NCBI GenBank assembly: GCA_003024985.2
Contig: PXIH01S0006986.1
Strand: one strand, 5' to 3'
Source: Euperipatoides rowelli
Lineage: Eukaryota > Onychophora > Udeonychophora > Euonychophora > Peripatopsidae
DNA: 12,719 bases
Part shown: positions 1 through 8,835 of the stretch, piece by piece
Layout: each line of letters starts with the position of its first letter
Position numbering within the stretch: position 1 is the stretch's first letter
Made by a program: the position numbers and the translations under genes
Notes under the pieces: model-generated
Told to the model about the DNA's origin: nothing
The model's database searches: none
Seen by the model: only the letters and a program-made list of their open reading frames with translations

Positions 1-1086
1 AGCACATAATCCAGTTAATAACAAATGCCAATATCTGTTGAAGAAGAAACAACACTCTTCCAATCTCCATTATTTTAACGTAATTCATAATATGAAAGAG
101 TCCATTCCGATATAGCAAANTTCACAGCANCAATGAAATAAAAATCCAAATAAAGATTCACAAGGAAAATGAAGTACATAATACCAAAGATTATGTATTT
201 ATGCTTCTAAATATATATAATTTGAAATATTCTTAGAAACTATATTAAAACGACCATACATCATAAGCCCTTGGAAAATGCTGAATTCTCCGCAACAAGA
301 AAGGAAATATTGTTACGAAAAACCACTGCAAATGTTTAAAGACCAAAAGATACTATAGCCGTGTCAAAGGATCTTTAAAACAATAAGGCAAAAATAATAA
401 TTTTTAAACTTAAAATAAATATATGTACAAAATAAAACTATTTACGGTGAAGAATAAGCAGCCATTAAAGGCGCTACATCACGTGAATTCATTATTCAAT
501 TCATTATCTCATTCTAAATACTTTGTGTTAGCAGACGTAGCAAAAGAAACTGTATAAACTGTTATTTGCCATTTATTGTTTAACATTGAATTCTCTTTGT
601 TTACTGTTACTTATTGTTGTGCATAACCTGCCAATGCAATGTCTCATATTTTATACATCTATTAATTTAATTAATCAAATATTTTCCATTACATGTAGAT
701 GATGTCGGCCCTCTCTGACACTTTCCTATAATCGTACACTTTTATTGTACTGTAGGTCATATCAGAGAAGCTACCACCACTGTTATGAAACATTAAAATG
801 GAAACCAAGATAAAGCCTTAGAGTCGATCCAGACGATCCACTTGAATCGGCAAATCACAAGTTTAAGTCGATCGACTCAAATCTACAACTCTGGTGCAAA
901 GACTTCACTATAAAACGCACTCTGAAAAGTCTTTTTCCGGTTTGCTTGATCAATCGATAGTAATATTTCCCAAAGGTTTTAAAATAAATTTTAATTGAAT
1001 TCATAAATTACGCATTATGATGACATTCTAATGTTTAAAAATAAAAAAAAAATGGTTATTTATATTTTTTAACTATTCATTACTAA
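1..1086. other. AT-rich sequence without recognised genes
   Basis: I found no exon of the neighbouring ALDH1L gene and no transposon domain here. There are ambiguous bases at 120 and 130. The most structured part is 821-878, where GAGTCGATC (821-829) is the exact reverse complement of GATCGACTC (870-878) and a 12-bp palindrome AGTCGATCGACT sits at 866-877. Confidence 0.6.
821..878. repeat. small inverted repeat and palindrome rich in GATC
   Basis: GAGTCGATC and GATCGACTC bracket 40 bp, and the right copy overlaps the palindrome AGTCGATCGACT (866-877). This GC-richer patch is unusual for its surroundings. It may be the remnant of a small repeat; no class could be assigned. Confidence 0.4.
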
Positions 1087-1266
1087 ATGGAGGTAGCAGT
1101 TTGCATGGCTGGTTGCAAAGGGTTATTGTTCTGCTTGCTATTTCTTACCAAGCTTTGTAGGAAGCATGGTTATGTGATAATTTCATCTGACATCAGCATA
1201 TTCTGTGAAGAAATAAACATCAGAGGTTATATTTTTCCTATAAGCAGAAAAATGTTGATTGGTTGA
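1087..1266 (+). CDS. doubtful 59-codon ORF with signal-peptide-like N-terminus
   Basis: ATG at 1087 opens a frame to TGA at 1264-1266. The product starts MEVAVCMAGCKGLLFCLLFL, with a hydrophobic core and several cysteines (positions 6, 10, 16, 24, 40). It then becomes more polar (KLCRKHGYVIISSD...). A stop-free run of this length is somewhat unusual in such AT-rich DNA and this patch is GC-richer. However, I recognise no family, see no splice or promoter context, and a LINE fragment begins about 115 bp downstream. It could be chance or transposon debris. Confidence 0.12.
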   Translation: MEVAVCMAGCKGLLFCLLFLTKLCRKHGYVIISSDISIFCEEINIRGYIFPISRKMLIG

Positions 1267-1380
1267 CATTGGTTTAAGTTTACTTTAATGGCCGTAAAAC
1301 CGAAAGTTCAATTAATAGAGGTACAATTGTTTCAAAATAAATAAATTACATAATTTAAAACCTAATTAATACCTCTATTA

Positions 1381-1734
1381 GTAAAAAGTTGTAAAATACT
1401 AGGTGTTCAAGTTCAAGCAAACCTGAAATGGGATGAACACATTAATTATATAATTGGAAAAACTAATAAAAGATTCTTTATATTGTATAATTTGAAACGT
1501 ATACAGTAAATATAGATATTACTACTCTTAGATTAATATACAGTATGTATGTTATATTAGGCCATGCCTAGAGTACTGCTCAGACGCATGGCAAAGTTCA
1601 CTTACAATTGAACAAAAGACTTGGAAAATGTACAAAAAAGGGCTCTAAAAGTAATATTGGGATTGTCATATATACAGTATGAAAATGCTCATGAAGTACT
1701 GGATCTGTCCTCTCTTAAGGATAGTTGTTTCTAG
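1381..1734 (+). pseudogene. LINE (non-LTR retrotransposon) reverse-transcriptase C-terminal fragment
   Basis: Frame 1381-1505 reads VKSCKILGVQVQANLKWDEH and then INYIIGKTNKRFFILYNLKR before a stop. It matches the K-LGV-L-W--H-------K--KR---L--LKR pattern at the end of LINE reverse transcriptases. From 1559 another frame gives RPCLEYCSDAWQSSLTIEQ, the family's (R)P-LEY---W motif. A third frame from 1615 gives LENVQKRALKVILG (LE-VQKRAL-IILG), ending at TAG 1732-1734. So there are at least two frame breaks, and the catalytic palm with YxDD is absent. This is a 5'-truncated, dead copy, antisense to ALDH1L. The clade (CR1, jockey, L2 or RTE-like) is not resolved. Confidence 0.88.
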
Positions 1735-2439
1735 CCATATAACTAGAGGATCCGAAGGTTATTATTTTTTTTGTTAGGACAAAGAGATATGTGATTTCCC
1801 CGGTGCTTATAATGCTGAAAATGATTAATACTATTAAATGAATCTTTGTATTATTTATTAACAGTGTTTAGTTTTAAAATAGTTTTAATATATTTAATTA
1901 ATAATGTGATATTGCTGGATTTGTATTAATCTAGGTAATTGTTTAATTCTTTTGTGANATTTCTATTTATTACANCCANTTAATATTGTAACNTGTCTCT
2001 ATATCCTTTTTGGGCTAAGAAACTTGTCAGTTAAATCTGTAGTTTGTATATTTATTGAAATAATAAAGTATATGTAATAATAATAAATATTAATTAACTT
2101 TTAAATTTAAGATTGAGTTTTAATCACTATTGCGTTTATGATTTTAGAATAATATTTATATGATCAACATTTCACACTTACTGTACAGTATATATCCATA
2201 GAATATCATTGTGTGTAGAGGGGAGTGGATTAGAAAAACTGTTTTAAATCATAATTAATTGATTTTAAAAAAATATAACAAGTGTAAAACAGTAAAAAGT
2301 AATAATTAAAATAGCAGATATTTTTTATTTTATTTTTAGGAATAATAGATTAATAATTCTCAGATGTGAAATCATTTGTCAAGCTTCAGTGCAGCATTTG
2401 AGAAATGGGCTGCAGTATTATAGTCCCACAGAATTAGAA
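1735..2439. other. AT-rich sequence without recognised genes
   Basis: The first part may be the decayed 3' end of the LINE fragment. Several AATAAA/AATAAT motifs occur near 2060-2095. Ambiguous bases stand at about 1957, 1974, 1979 and 1993. No coding sequence was recognised. Confidence 0.5.
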
Positions 2440-2790
2440 TTTTTCTTTCACTTTAATTTGAAAAAGATAGCATTGAATAACATTTTATTAAACAGGGCAT
2501 TTTGTACAAATTCCATGGTAGCTAATGAAAATAAATTTTCAACTCAATAGAGAAAAATCCCAATTTTTAAAAACCAAAATCAAATAATCATTTCATGTGT
2601 CAAACAAACTTTCATTAAATCCCATAAAAGCCAGCAGTAAAACCAAATTTTAAGTCCAAAGGGGAAAAATCAGGTATTTTCATGACCATGAATCAAATAA
2701 TCACATTTATCATAAATATTATACATTGTACAAATCCCATAAGAGTTTGGAAGTGAACTAAATTTCAAAGTACCAGCACGGTCATAAAAG
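2440..2790. repeat. degenerate tandem repeat, ~113-bp unit, about three copies
   Basis: The block CAAATAATCA occurs at 2581-2590 and 2694-2703, exactly 113 bp apart. It is preceded in both copies by a G(A)nATC...-rich segment beginning AAAAATC (2553 and 2666). A second landmark, (GTAC)AAAT(C/T)CCAT, occurs near 2504, 2618 and 2728, at about 110-114-bp spacing. Each copy continues with a diverged AG-C--...-AAATTT--A segment. Copies differ by substitutions and small indels, so the array is old. Edges are approximate. No coding or transposon signal was seen. Confidence 0.65.
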
Positions 2791-3154
2791 TCATCACCAT
2801 CCTCGTTAATCCCCTGATTAAATAGCCACCATCCTTTCTTCACCTCCTGTTTTTATATTTTGAAAATAAACTTTCTCATTGACTACATGAAGTGAGAATG
2901 ACTTTCTGCTGCCTATTTCATACATATACATTGTGTTCATTTAATGAAACAGAATAATGACGTACAAGAATGAGTAAACAAAAAAGCCATTCTACTAATT
3001 GGTTGTCATTTTTCAATGTATCAAATAATTCAAGTGCATAAAATTAACACCAGGGTCTGTGCATTAACAAAGTAGTAACTTCTTTGAAAGTGACCAACTT
3101 CAAAAATATACAGTAGTTTAGATAATAATTTGACAATAGTAAATAAATTCTTAC
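2791..3154 (-). other. start of the next ALDH1L intron, no gene seen
   Basis: The donor GTAAGAAT begins this intron at 3154. I looked for a continuation encoding the remainder of the carrier domain (LVEEVK-like and DVYM--TF-like residues) through to position 1 and did not find it. The intron is therefore probably more than 3.1 kb and contains the tandem repeat and the LINE fragment. Confidence 0.6.
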
Positions 3155-3243
3155 CGAGCCACATCCATAGAGCCCCCACCAGCTTTGAAAAAGTCAGTAT
3201 TATCATCAATGTCATGAGAACCCAGAATGCCTGACCAAATAGA
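3155..3243 (-). CDS. ALDH1L1: ALDH1L internal exon carrying the phosphopantetheine serine
   Basis: This 89-nt exon starts in phase 0 after TTATTTATTGCTTTCAG, the best polypyrimidine/AG acceptor of the four. It ends in the middle of an Arg codon (CG|N) before GTAAGAAT, so it leaves in phase 2. The peptide starts SIWSGILGSHDIDD and continues TDFFKAGGGSMDVA(R). It matches the carrier-like intermediate domain of ALDH1L, where human has TDFFKSGAASVDVVR. In that family the serine of GxxS (human Ser354) is modified with 4'-phosphopantetheine, which swings the formyl group from the hydrolase site to the C-terminal aldehyde dehydrogenase site. Here the motif reads GGGS and the serine is intact. The next exon (LVEEVK-like sequence) was not found in 1-3154 and presumably lies beyond the left edge. 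Confidence 0.95.
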
Positions 3244-4235
3244 CTGAAAGCAATAAATAAGTTATATTTATTTTTTTAAATGAAAGATGAGAGGAATTAA
3301 TAAAATAAAAAAAACTCATTTTTATAAATCCTTACATTAACCACAAAGATAGAACATTTCAAATTTTGATTTTCATATTAAATAAAAAGCATTCATCGAC
3401 ATGAACATTTTCTCAGCACCTAGCTAATATATTTTTTCTCCATCTAGTATATTTATCAAATCCATATCTTAAATGTATACAGTATAAACTGTATACAAGC
3501 AAGATGTACACTACATATAAAGTGGATATATATACTGTATATATAATATAAACTCACATTATATACAATTGATATAGACAGCAGAGTATCATAAATAGGT
3601 ATTTTATATCAAGTATAATTCCAAATGAATTAAAAATATCTTCATTTTTAATTGATTCATTTTAATTATATTGAGTGTATTTATGAAATGTATATACAGT
3701 GCAATTTAATTTTTGGAATATCTGTGCTGTATATAAAAATATTTTGCAAATACATAAAATAATTATAAAACCTCACTAAAATATAACAAACATTTAAAAC
3801 CTATGATTTAAAAAAATTAGTGAAACTTATTTATAACTCCTAATATATAATATACAGTAGCAATCAATATTTATAGTCAAATCCAGAAGCATGGTTAAAT
3901 CTACAGCTACAGTCAACCCTTTTTATAATAGTGACGTTAATCACATAGTTTTATCTCAACTGTCTTTTTCTATCTCTATATAAGCTACTTCAAAATGTAA
4001 TAAATATACAATTGAAGAAAGCCTAATTTTGAAATGATTTAGAAGTTTAACAAATATTCAGGCTGGTTGACTATTGTAAAGATTATAGAAAGACAAACAT
4101 GAATAAATTGCATTCTGACAACTAATTTTGCCTTGGTTTGTCAATCCTAAAAAAATATAAGTAATAATAATTACTTTATAATGTAACTGTTTAAAATACT
4201 GTATTTTTCATTATAAATATTCATAATTAAATCAC
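3244..4235 (-). other. ALDH1L intron, 992 bp
   Basis: This intron lies between the exons at 4236-4361 and 3155-3243, with donor GTGAT and acceptor TTTCAG. It is AT-rich and has no recognised gene or transposon. It holds a cluster of TACAGTA/TACTGTA motifs near 3480-3540 and 3850, and a perfect 10-bp hairpin at 3474-3497. Confidence 0.85.
3474..3497. repeat. perfect 10-bp hairpin with 4-nt loop
   Basis: TGTATACAGT (3474-3483) and ACTGTATACA (3488-3497) are exact reverse complements around a loop ATAA. Both arms contain the ACAGT/ACTGT core that recurs across the window. It lies inside an ALDH1L intron. No function can be assigned. Confidence 0.7.
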
Positions 4236-4361
4236 CTTTATGACATCTTCTAGATCTTTTTCTTCAGCAGTTAGTACTAGTGCCTCCTGAGCTTCATTCG
4301 CTTGTCCAAACTTTGCTGCACTAATCATTTTACCATCCACATGAACTTGCTTGACATTCAG
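4236..4361 (-). CDS. ALDH1L1: ALDH1L internal exon (end of hydrolase module and linker)
   Basis: This 42-codon exon is in phase 0 at both ends. The acceptor is TTATAATAG before CTGAATG, and the donor is AAG followed by GTGAT, a slightly non-consensus GTGA start. The peptide starts LNVKQVHVDGKMISAAKF and ends LTAEEKDLEDVIK. It matches human ALDH1L1 LLVKNIQLEDGKMILASNFF...LTEAELVTAEAVR, including the conserved DGKMI anchor. It finishes the formyl-transferase C-terminal subdomain and runs into the linker before the acyl-carrier-like domain. The region between KF and LTAEE (GQANEAQEALV) is alanine/glutamate-rich and poorly conserved in the family. Length equals the human segment by my count. Confidence 0.95.
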
Positions 4362-5137
4362 CTATTATAACAATTATGTTTTCATTAAAATATATTTTTA
4401 AGGTGCAAATATACAGTATTACTACTTTTTTTTAAAGAAATAAATGCAAATTTTTTTTAAAAAAAATTATAATTATTTTAAGATTACAAAATTAGGGTTA
4501 CTATATGTCCTCTTTTAACCAGACATCTTTTTCAGAGGAAAAAAAAACATCCGGTGGATTTTTAATATTAAAATTTTCCGGGTTTTCAAGTAATTTGATA
4601 AAAATAGTTAATTTTGAATAAACAAACACATTATTATTATTAGATTATCAGTATATCACAAATTATTAATTTACTTTAGTTAGTTGTAAATACTGTATTT
4701 CTATTTTTAGCCATTAAAACAATTTAAAAAAAAAAAAAATCTAGTCAAGAAGTTATCGAGCATAAATCCTTTACAATAAAAAATAGAGACTGCTGTTTAT
4801 GTTAAATAAGAATAAACATTACCTAGTTTATTTTAATTTTAAAACAAATGCAAATGAATGTTCAATGAGTTTTAGTGTAGTATAGTAGGCCTTTATTATT
4901 AAGCAAGCTAAAATTTTCAAAACAAATTTCATTTCTAACTTATTTCAACACAAGTAATTAATCTCAGGGAAAAGAAAATGCTATTGGTTAACTATCAAAT
5001 AACTTAAGGTTTTTTTCTGATTCTTCTTTGCCTAGTCTAATTGCTTAGGAAAATTTATTAGGAAGCAAATAAAATACAAAAAAATAAATTTATACTGTAA
5101 TACAATAATAATATTACTATTATTTTCATTTTCTATT

Positions 5138-5160
5138 TTTTTATTTATTTATTTATTTAT
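5138..5160. repeat. (TTTA)n microsatellite
   Basis: A run of about five TTTA units lies inside the hAT-like element, following a T-rich stretch. It is a simple repeat with no other signal. Confidence 0.8.
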
Positions 5161-5340
5161 TGGATTTTCATGATCCTTGATGTTTACATAACACAGATAT
5201 AGCTTATAAATGGAATCATGTGATTTATTAAGAATAGTTTACACAAACATGGAGTGAGTCGAATAACCAATAATTTTTTTTTAATTATTACTTGAAATAA
5301 TATACATTTTGTCCCTAACTCTATTCCCCCTCACACCATG

Positions 5341-5359
5341 GGGGATGAGGGACATCCCC
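5341..5359. repeat. GC-rich 7-bp hairpin inside the hAT-like element
   Basis: GGGGATG and CATCCCC pair exactly around a 5-nt loop (AGGGA). The hairpin stands out in a very AT-rich background and could be a subterminal structural feature of the transposon. Confidence 0.5.
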
Positions 5360-6081
5360 AAAACCAGTGCCTAATAAATACCTAAAAAAAAATATTATTT
5401 AATTTCACAAAGACCCCTCCCCCCACTGGATATTCACTCACTTGATCCCTCTGGGAGTGGGGTCTGTAAATTCCCATACTTTTAAAAGGTGTCCTTTTTT
5501 TTTTTAATTTTTATAATATAGTAACCCTAACGAAATAATACATTTAAACAAATCTTACATTTTATTCCTTGCAGGATAATTTAGAGGCAAAATTGTGTCA
5601 ATTAACAATAACATGAGGTGACTAATTATTACAGACTAAATGGTAGCTTATTGCAGAAGTATTTAAAATAATTTCAATTATTAAAAAATTAAGTGTCCAT
5701 TATCTTTTTTTTTTTTAATATTTTTTAACAACAAAATATATCTATACATTTAAAAAAACATATTGACAAATACAGTATATGTAACTTTTCTTCATTTTAA
5801 TGGATTGTCAGTAAATTTAAAAAAGTTTATGATCGCTACAATAATGTAATACCAATTTAAATTTAATTTAATGAATACAATAGTAACAAAAGCCTGTTAC
5901 AGAAAGTGTAAAATCAACAAAAATACAATATCTAATACTGCCACCATTATATACTGTATATACAGCGCATATTTATTAAGTGATATTTACAAAGAAAAGT
6001 ATATAATCTTGGGCAATGCCAGATACTTAGTGTAATATAAATATAAAATAATGTTCAAAATTAATACAGTTGACTTCTTAC

Positions 6082-6216
6082 CATTTTACCATCATTTCCA
6101 AACAGTAACAAGCCATCTTTATGTACAATTCCAGGTTTACTCATGCCAGATATCACTATGGATGACCCTTCAGGCAATGTTCCAGTCCATAATCGTGAAC
6201 CATACATAGTTACTTT
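6082..6216 (-). CDS. ALDH1L1: ALDH1L internal exon (formyl-transferase C-terminal fold)
   Basis: This 45-codon exon is in phase 0 at both ends. The acceptor is AAATTTTTAG before AAAGTAACT and the donor is ATG followed by GTAAGAAG. The peptide begins KVTMYGSRLW and ends HKDGLLLFGNDGKM. It aligns with the formyl-transferase C-terminal beta fold of ALDH1L1 (human KLTFFNSTL...AGLILFGNDDKM), where the conserved LFGNDxKM segment is the clearest anchor. The middle stretch, LPEGSSIVISGMSKPG, is more divergent, as is usual here. It joins seamlessly to the exon at 8060-8149 (…VIDDK then KVTMYG…) and to the exon at 4236-4361 (…NDGKM then LNVKQV…), with no frame change. There are no internal stops, which is notable in DNA this AT-rich and indicates a functional gene. 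Confidence 0.95.
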
Positions 6217-8059
6217 CTAAAAATTTAAAGTAAATAATCAAATAGAAAACCATCATTACAAAAAATAAAAAATAAAAAAACTCTGAATAGTTGGTGCCAT
6301 AAATCAAAGTTTCTAATATGGTACTCTAAAAATATTTTAAATGGAAGGTTACAAATTGTTGTATGTTTCTTTTTTTTTCCCCTTCATGTATTCACTTCAA
6401 CATGGGGGTGTGACTTCCAAATATAAATTACCTTGGTAGAGGTGAAAGTTTGATCTTCTGCATGCCTAGCAGTTCCCATCCAACATCAGTCGCTGTCTTG
6501 TTATTTAATTCCATTGTTTATCTGTTACGCCAGGACAGGAGGCGACTCCTTTGTAATAAAAATAATCATCATCGTAATTACCATGTCAGCTCTGTTTTCG
6601 GGATTCTATTATATCTATTGTAATTGGATGGCTGAGAACATTTCACGTTTGTTCCTGTCTAACTAGGTAAGCAAATGTTTTGTACTTACCTTAATCTGTA
6701 GAAATATCTTTCTTTTCATTCAAGTTGGACTATAAATAAATTTTGTATTGCAATTATTTACTCAATATTCTGGAGTTTGTGTTCTTTATGTTTATTGTCC
6801 CTAATGAAGGCTTGACCCAACTAGTCCTGGCATCAGAGATGGGAGTGTCATTATAGAATAACACCCTCTATGGCATGCATTCTAACCGTTTGGAAAGCAA
6901 CCATTAACATAAGTGAATTCTATTTATATAAAGAGTAGCGTTTAACATTTTTAATTGAAAAACATGAAATGAATCATTGTCTTACTAAAGGAATAATTTA
7001 AATTTTAAGAAATAGTTAACATCATGTTTGTAATAAATATATGGTACCATTCTATGAAAATAGATACAGTAAGTTTATTCTTTTTTTTTTTTCGTTTTCA
7101 CTTCCATTCCCGTCTAGTTATTTACAAATACTGGGAATTTGTGTTGTATAAGCATTAACATTGAACGTTTCATCAAAAGGTATTAAACAAATAAATAAAT
7201 AAAAACAAATGGGTCATCATTGAAAAGAAGTGAAAAAAAAAGAAACAATACACCCACAAAACATAGAATTTATTTTTCTTTTTTAAGTATTGCGCTGCGA
7301 ATATAGCTCTTCAAAGTTTAAATTAAAATAATTTATATTGCGTAAATATTTGAATACAATTAAAACAAAAGTAATTATAATACAATAAATAGTGTGAGTA
7401 TTAACATTGGAAGTCAAAATATTTTTATATCTAACTATTAATGGAGCAATACCATAATAAACATAAACAATTTGTAAGTCAATAAAATCAGGTAGAAAAT
7501 ATTTTGTTGTCAGACAATGAGTGTAAAGTCATATGCTATAAACTAAGATTCAACATCCATAAAATCAGATAAATGGAAAGAAAAAGTATAGATAGTAAAA
7601 AGAAAAACGTTACTTTTTAGGCAAATATCAATTTGAAAAAAAAAAAAAAACTTTTGAATAAATTAATCGAACAAGATAAAAAATATACAGTATATACAAA
7701 TTTATCATTAAATTAAACATTATCTATATCAAATCTAGTACAGAAATTTAAAAAAATCTTTCAAGACACATCTACAGAGAATACATCGTCAATTTGTGAT
7801 GTACATTATCTAGCAATGCCATAAAAATATTTTTAACAAAACATCTTCTGATGAAAGTTCCTAACTCGTGACAAAAAAAAGAAATTTAGATATAAATTGT
7901 TAACACGATGTAACGAAGACTGCAATCAAGATTACCATTTTATAGTTAGAAATGATTTATGATACCAACCAGTTTTGCTTATTTTTATACAAAATTACGA
8001 CATTTTAATAGAAATTTCTTACTAGAAATAACACTAAATGTCTACAGTATATACAGTAC
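6217..8059 (-). other. ALDH1L intron, 1843 bp
   Basis: This intron lies between the exons at 8060-8149 and 6082-6216, with donor GTACTG and acceptor TTTTTAG. The donor overlaps two TACTGTA motifs in its first 20 bases. The stretch 6395-6885 is less AT-rich and probably repeat-derived. 6890-8040 is AT-rich with homopolymer runs and no recognised gene. Confidence 0.85.
6395..6885. repeat. GC-richer intronic segment, probably transposon-derived
   Basis: Base composition rises clearly above the surrounding intron. The segment holds ACGCCAGGACAGGAGGCGAC near 6528-6547, followed by an imperfect (AAT)n/(ATC)n tract (TAATAAAAATAATCATCATC), which resembles the simple-repeat tails of some retroposons. 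An imperfect palindrome GGGAGTGTCATT...AATAACACCCT spans about 6841-6870. No ORF, domain or duplication was recognised, so the class is unknown and the limits are approximate. Confidence 0.3.
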
Positions 8060-8149
8060 CTTATCATCAATCACTGTCCAAGCTCCAGGTACTTTATCAT
8101 TTCCCCTAATGAAGTTGTGCAAAGCTTCAGCTGGTTGTTCCCATTTAAT
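8060..8149 (-). CDS. ALDH1L1: ALDH1L internal exon (formyl-hydrolase C-terminal subdomain, start)
   Basis: Read on the minus strand, this is a 30-codon exon in phase 0 at both ends. The acceptor is TTTTTAATTAG before ATT, and the donor is AAG followed by GTACTG. The peptide contains [20 protein letters not shown], which corresponds closely to the segment of animal ALDH1L1/ALDH1L2 where the formyltransferase-type hydrolase enters its C-terminal subdomain (from memory, about human residues 211-240). The enzyme family oxidises 10-formyl-tetrahydrofolate to tetrahydrofolate and CO2 with NADP+, using this hydrolase module to release the formyl group. The catalytic His/Asp of the N-terminal subdomain lie upstream and are not in the window. 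No upstream exon was found between 8150 and 12719, so the preceding intron is at least 4.5 kb. Cytosolic versus mitochondrial paralogue cannot be decided without the N-terminus. Confidence 0.95.
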
Positions 8150-8485
8150 CTAATTAAAAATACATATATATTGTATATATTTAAGAAAGCTTATAGATTA
8201 ACATTGGGTATAAATCTCCTAAATGCATTCAAATTAATAATTGATAGTAACAAAAACATAATTACTACATTTATTAAAAACTAGGCTAAGTATTTAAATT
8301 AATCTATACACAAAATAATATAAAAACAAAATACAAAAAATAACCTAGTAACATAATAAATTAAATATTATAATACATATTTTAAAACATCATCAGATTT
8401 TTGGCAAAAAAGAAAGACTTATTTAAACATTTATATCCTAGAGAAATAGAAACTTCACCAAAAGTAACAAAAAAGAGCCAATTAA
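8150..8485. other. AT-rich intronic sequence upstream of the exon at 8060-8149
   Basis: There is no recognised coding sequence. The gag and protease regions expected 5' of the gypsy reverse transcriptase are not recognisable here, so that element is either 5'-truncated or too decayed to read. Confidence 0.5.
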
Positions 8486-8707
8486 ATAATATACCTAAAA
8501 GCATTTCTAGTATGTATAATAAATCAATTTCAAGACTTATTTAAAATACAACCATGTGAAACTAATACCCAATACTATAATATAAATCTTGAACATGAAA
8601 GGCCCATAAATCTAAGGCCTTACCATTCAAGTGCTGCTAAAAGTGTTAAAAACAGTTTGCAAAATAATGTGTTAATTAAAGTTTAGGTTAAACAATCAAT
8701 TAAAGCT

Positions 8708-8715
8708 TATATAAA
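8708..8715 (+). promoter_or_regulatory. TATA box candidate in the solo LTR
   Basis: TATATAAA lies 64 bp inside the left end of the LTR and about 120 bp upstream of an AATAAA, the arrangement expected for U3/R. This is inferred from motif and position only, and AT-rich background makes chance occurrence possible. Confidence 0.45.
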
Positions 8716-8829
8716 CTGTCACTAGATGACACTATGCTTGTACAGTCCAACAATAAGACAGAAACTGCAGTGCTGTATAGAACAGTATAGTGTTGTACAG
8801 CTGATGAGTTAGAACAATTCTCTGCTTCT

Positions 8830-8835
8830 AATAAA
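8830..8835 (+). terminator. polyadenylation signal candidate in the solo LTR
   Basis: AATAAA lies 82 bp before the right end of the LTR, downstream of the TATA candidate. Position and orientation agree with an R/U5 boundary, but the motif is common in AT-rich DNA. Confidence 0.4.

Larger units (their letters stand above)
4493..5529. mobile_element. hAT-like non-autonomous DNA transposon
   Basis: The ends carry a 14-bp inverted repeat. TAGGGTTACTATAT runs inward from 4493 and its exact complement ATATAGTAACCCTA ends at 5529. Flanking the ends are ACAAAAT (4486-4492) and ACGAAAT (5530-5536), a 7-bp duplication with one mismatch. Short inverted repeats of the (C/T)AGGG type and 7-8-bp duplications are characteristic of the hAT superfamily. 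The ~1-kb interior has no substantial ORF. It contains a (TTTA)n run near 5138-5160, GC-rich stretches around 5320-5470 and a hairpin GGGGATG-aggga-CATCCCC at 5341-5359. The class call rests on ends and duplication only. Confidence 0.6.
4362..6081 (-). other. ALDH1L intron, 1720 bp, hosting a hAT-like element
   Basis: This intron lies between the exons at 6082-6216 and 4236-4361, with donor GTAAGAAG and acceptor ATAATAG. A hAT-like element fills 4493-5529. The remaining ~680 bp are AT-rich with homopolymer runs and a 12-bp palindrome CTGTATATACAG at 5954-5965. No coding sequence was seen. Confidence 0.85.

Noticed and set aside
1313-1381. Inverted TAATAGAGGTA / TACCTCTATTA pair
   Set aside because: Only 11 bp around a loop of more than 40 bp in AT-rich DNA, with no other supporting signal.
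2780-2960. Possible next ALDH1L exon on the minus strand
   Set aside because: The translated frames do not match the carrier-domain continuation and contain stops; the sequence partly belongs to the tandem repeat.
3030-3215. Minus-strand 61-codon ORF
   Set aside because: It overlaps the ALDH1L exon at 3155-3243 in another frame and runs past the donor into the intron. The exon frame has family similarity; this one has none.
7959-8153. Plus-strand 64-codon ORF
   Set aside because: It is the antisense shadow of the ALDH1L exon at 8060-8149.
8618-8640. Minus-strand CTTTTAG...GTAAGG, resembling a 13-nt microexon
   Set aside because: The bases are part of the gypsy reverse-transcriptase coding sequence on the opposite strand, so the splice-like signals are coincidental.
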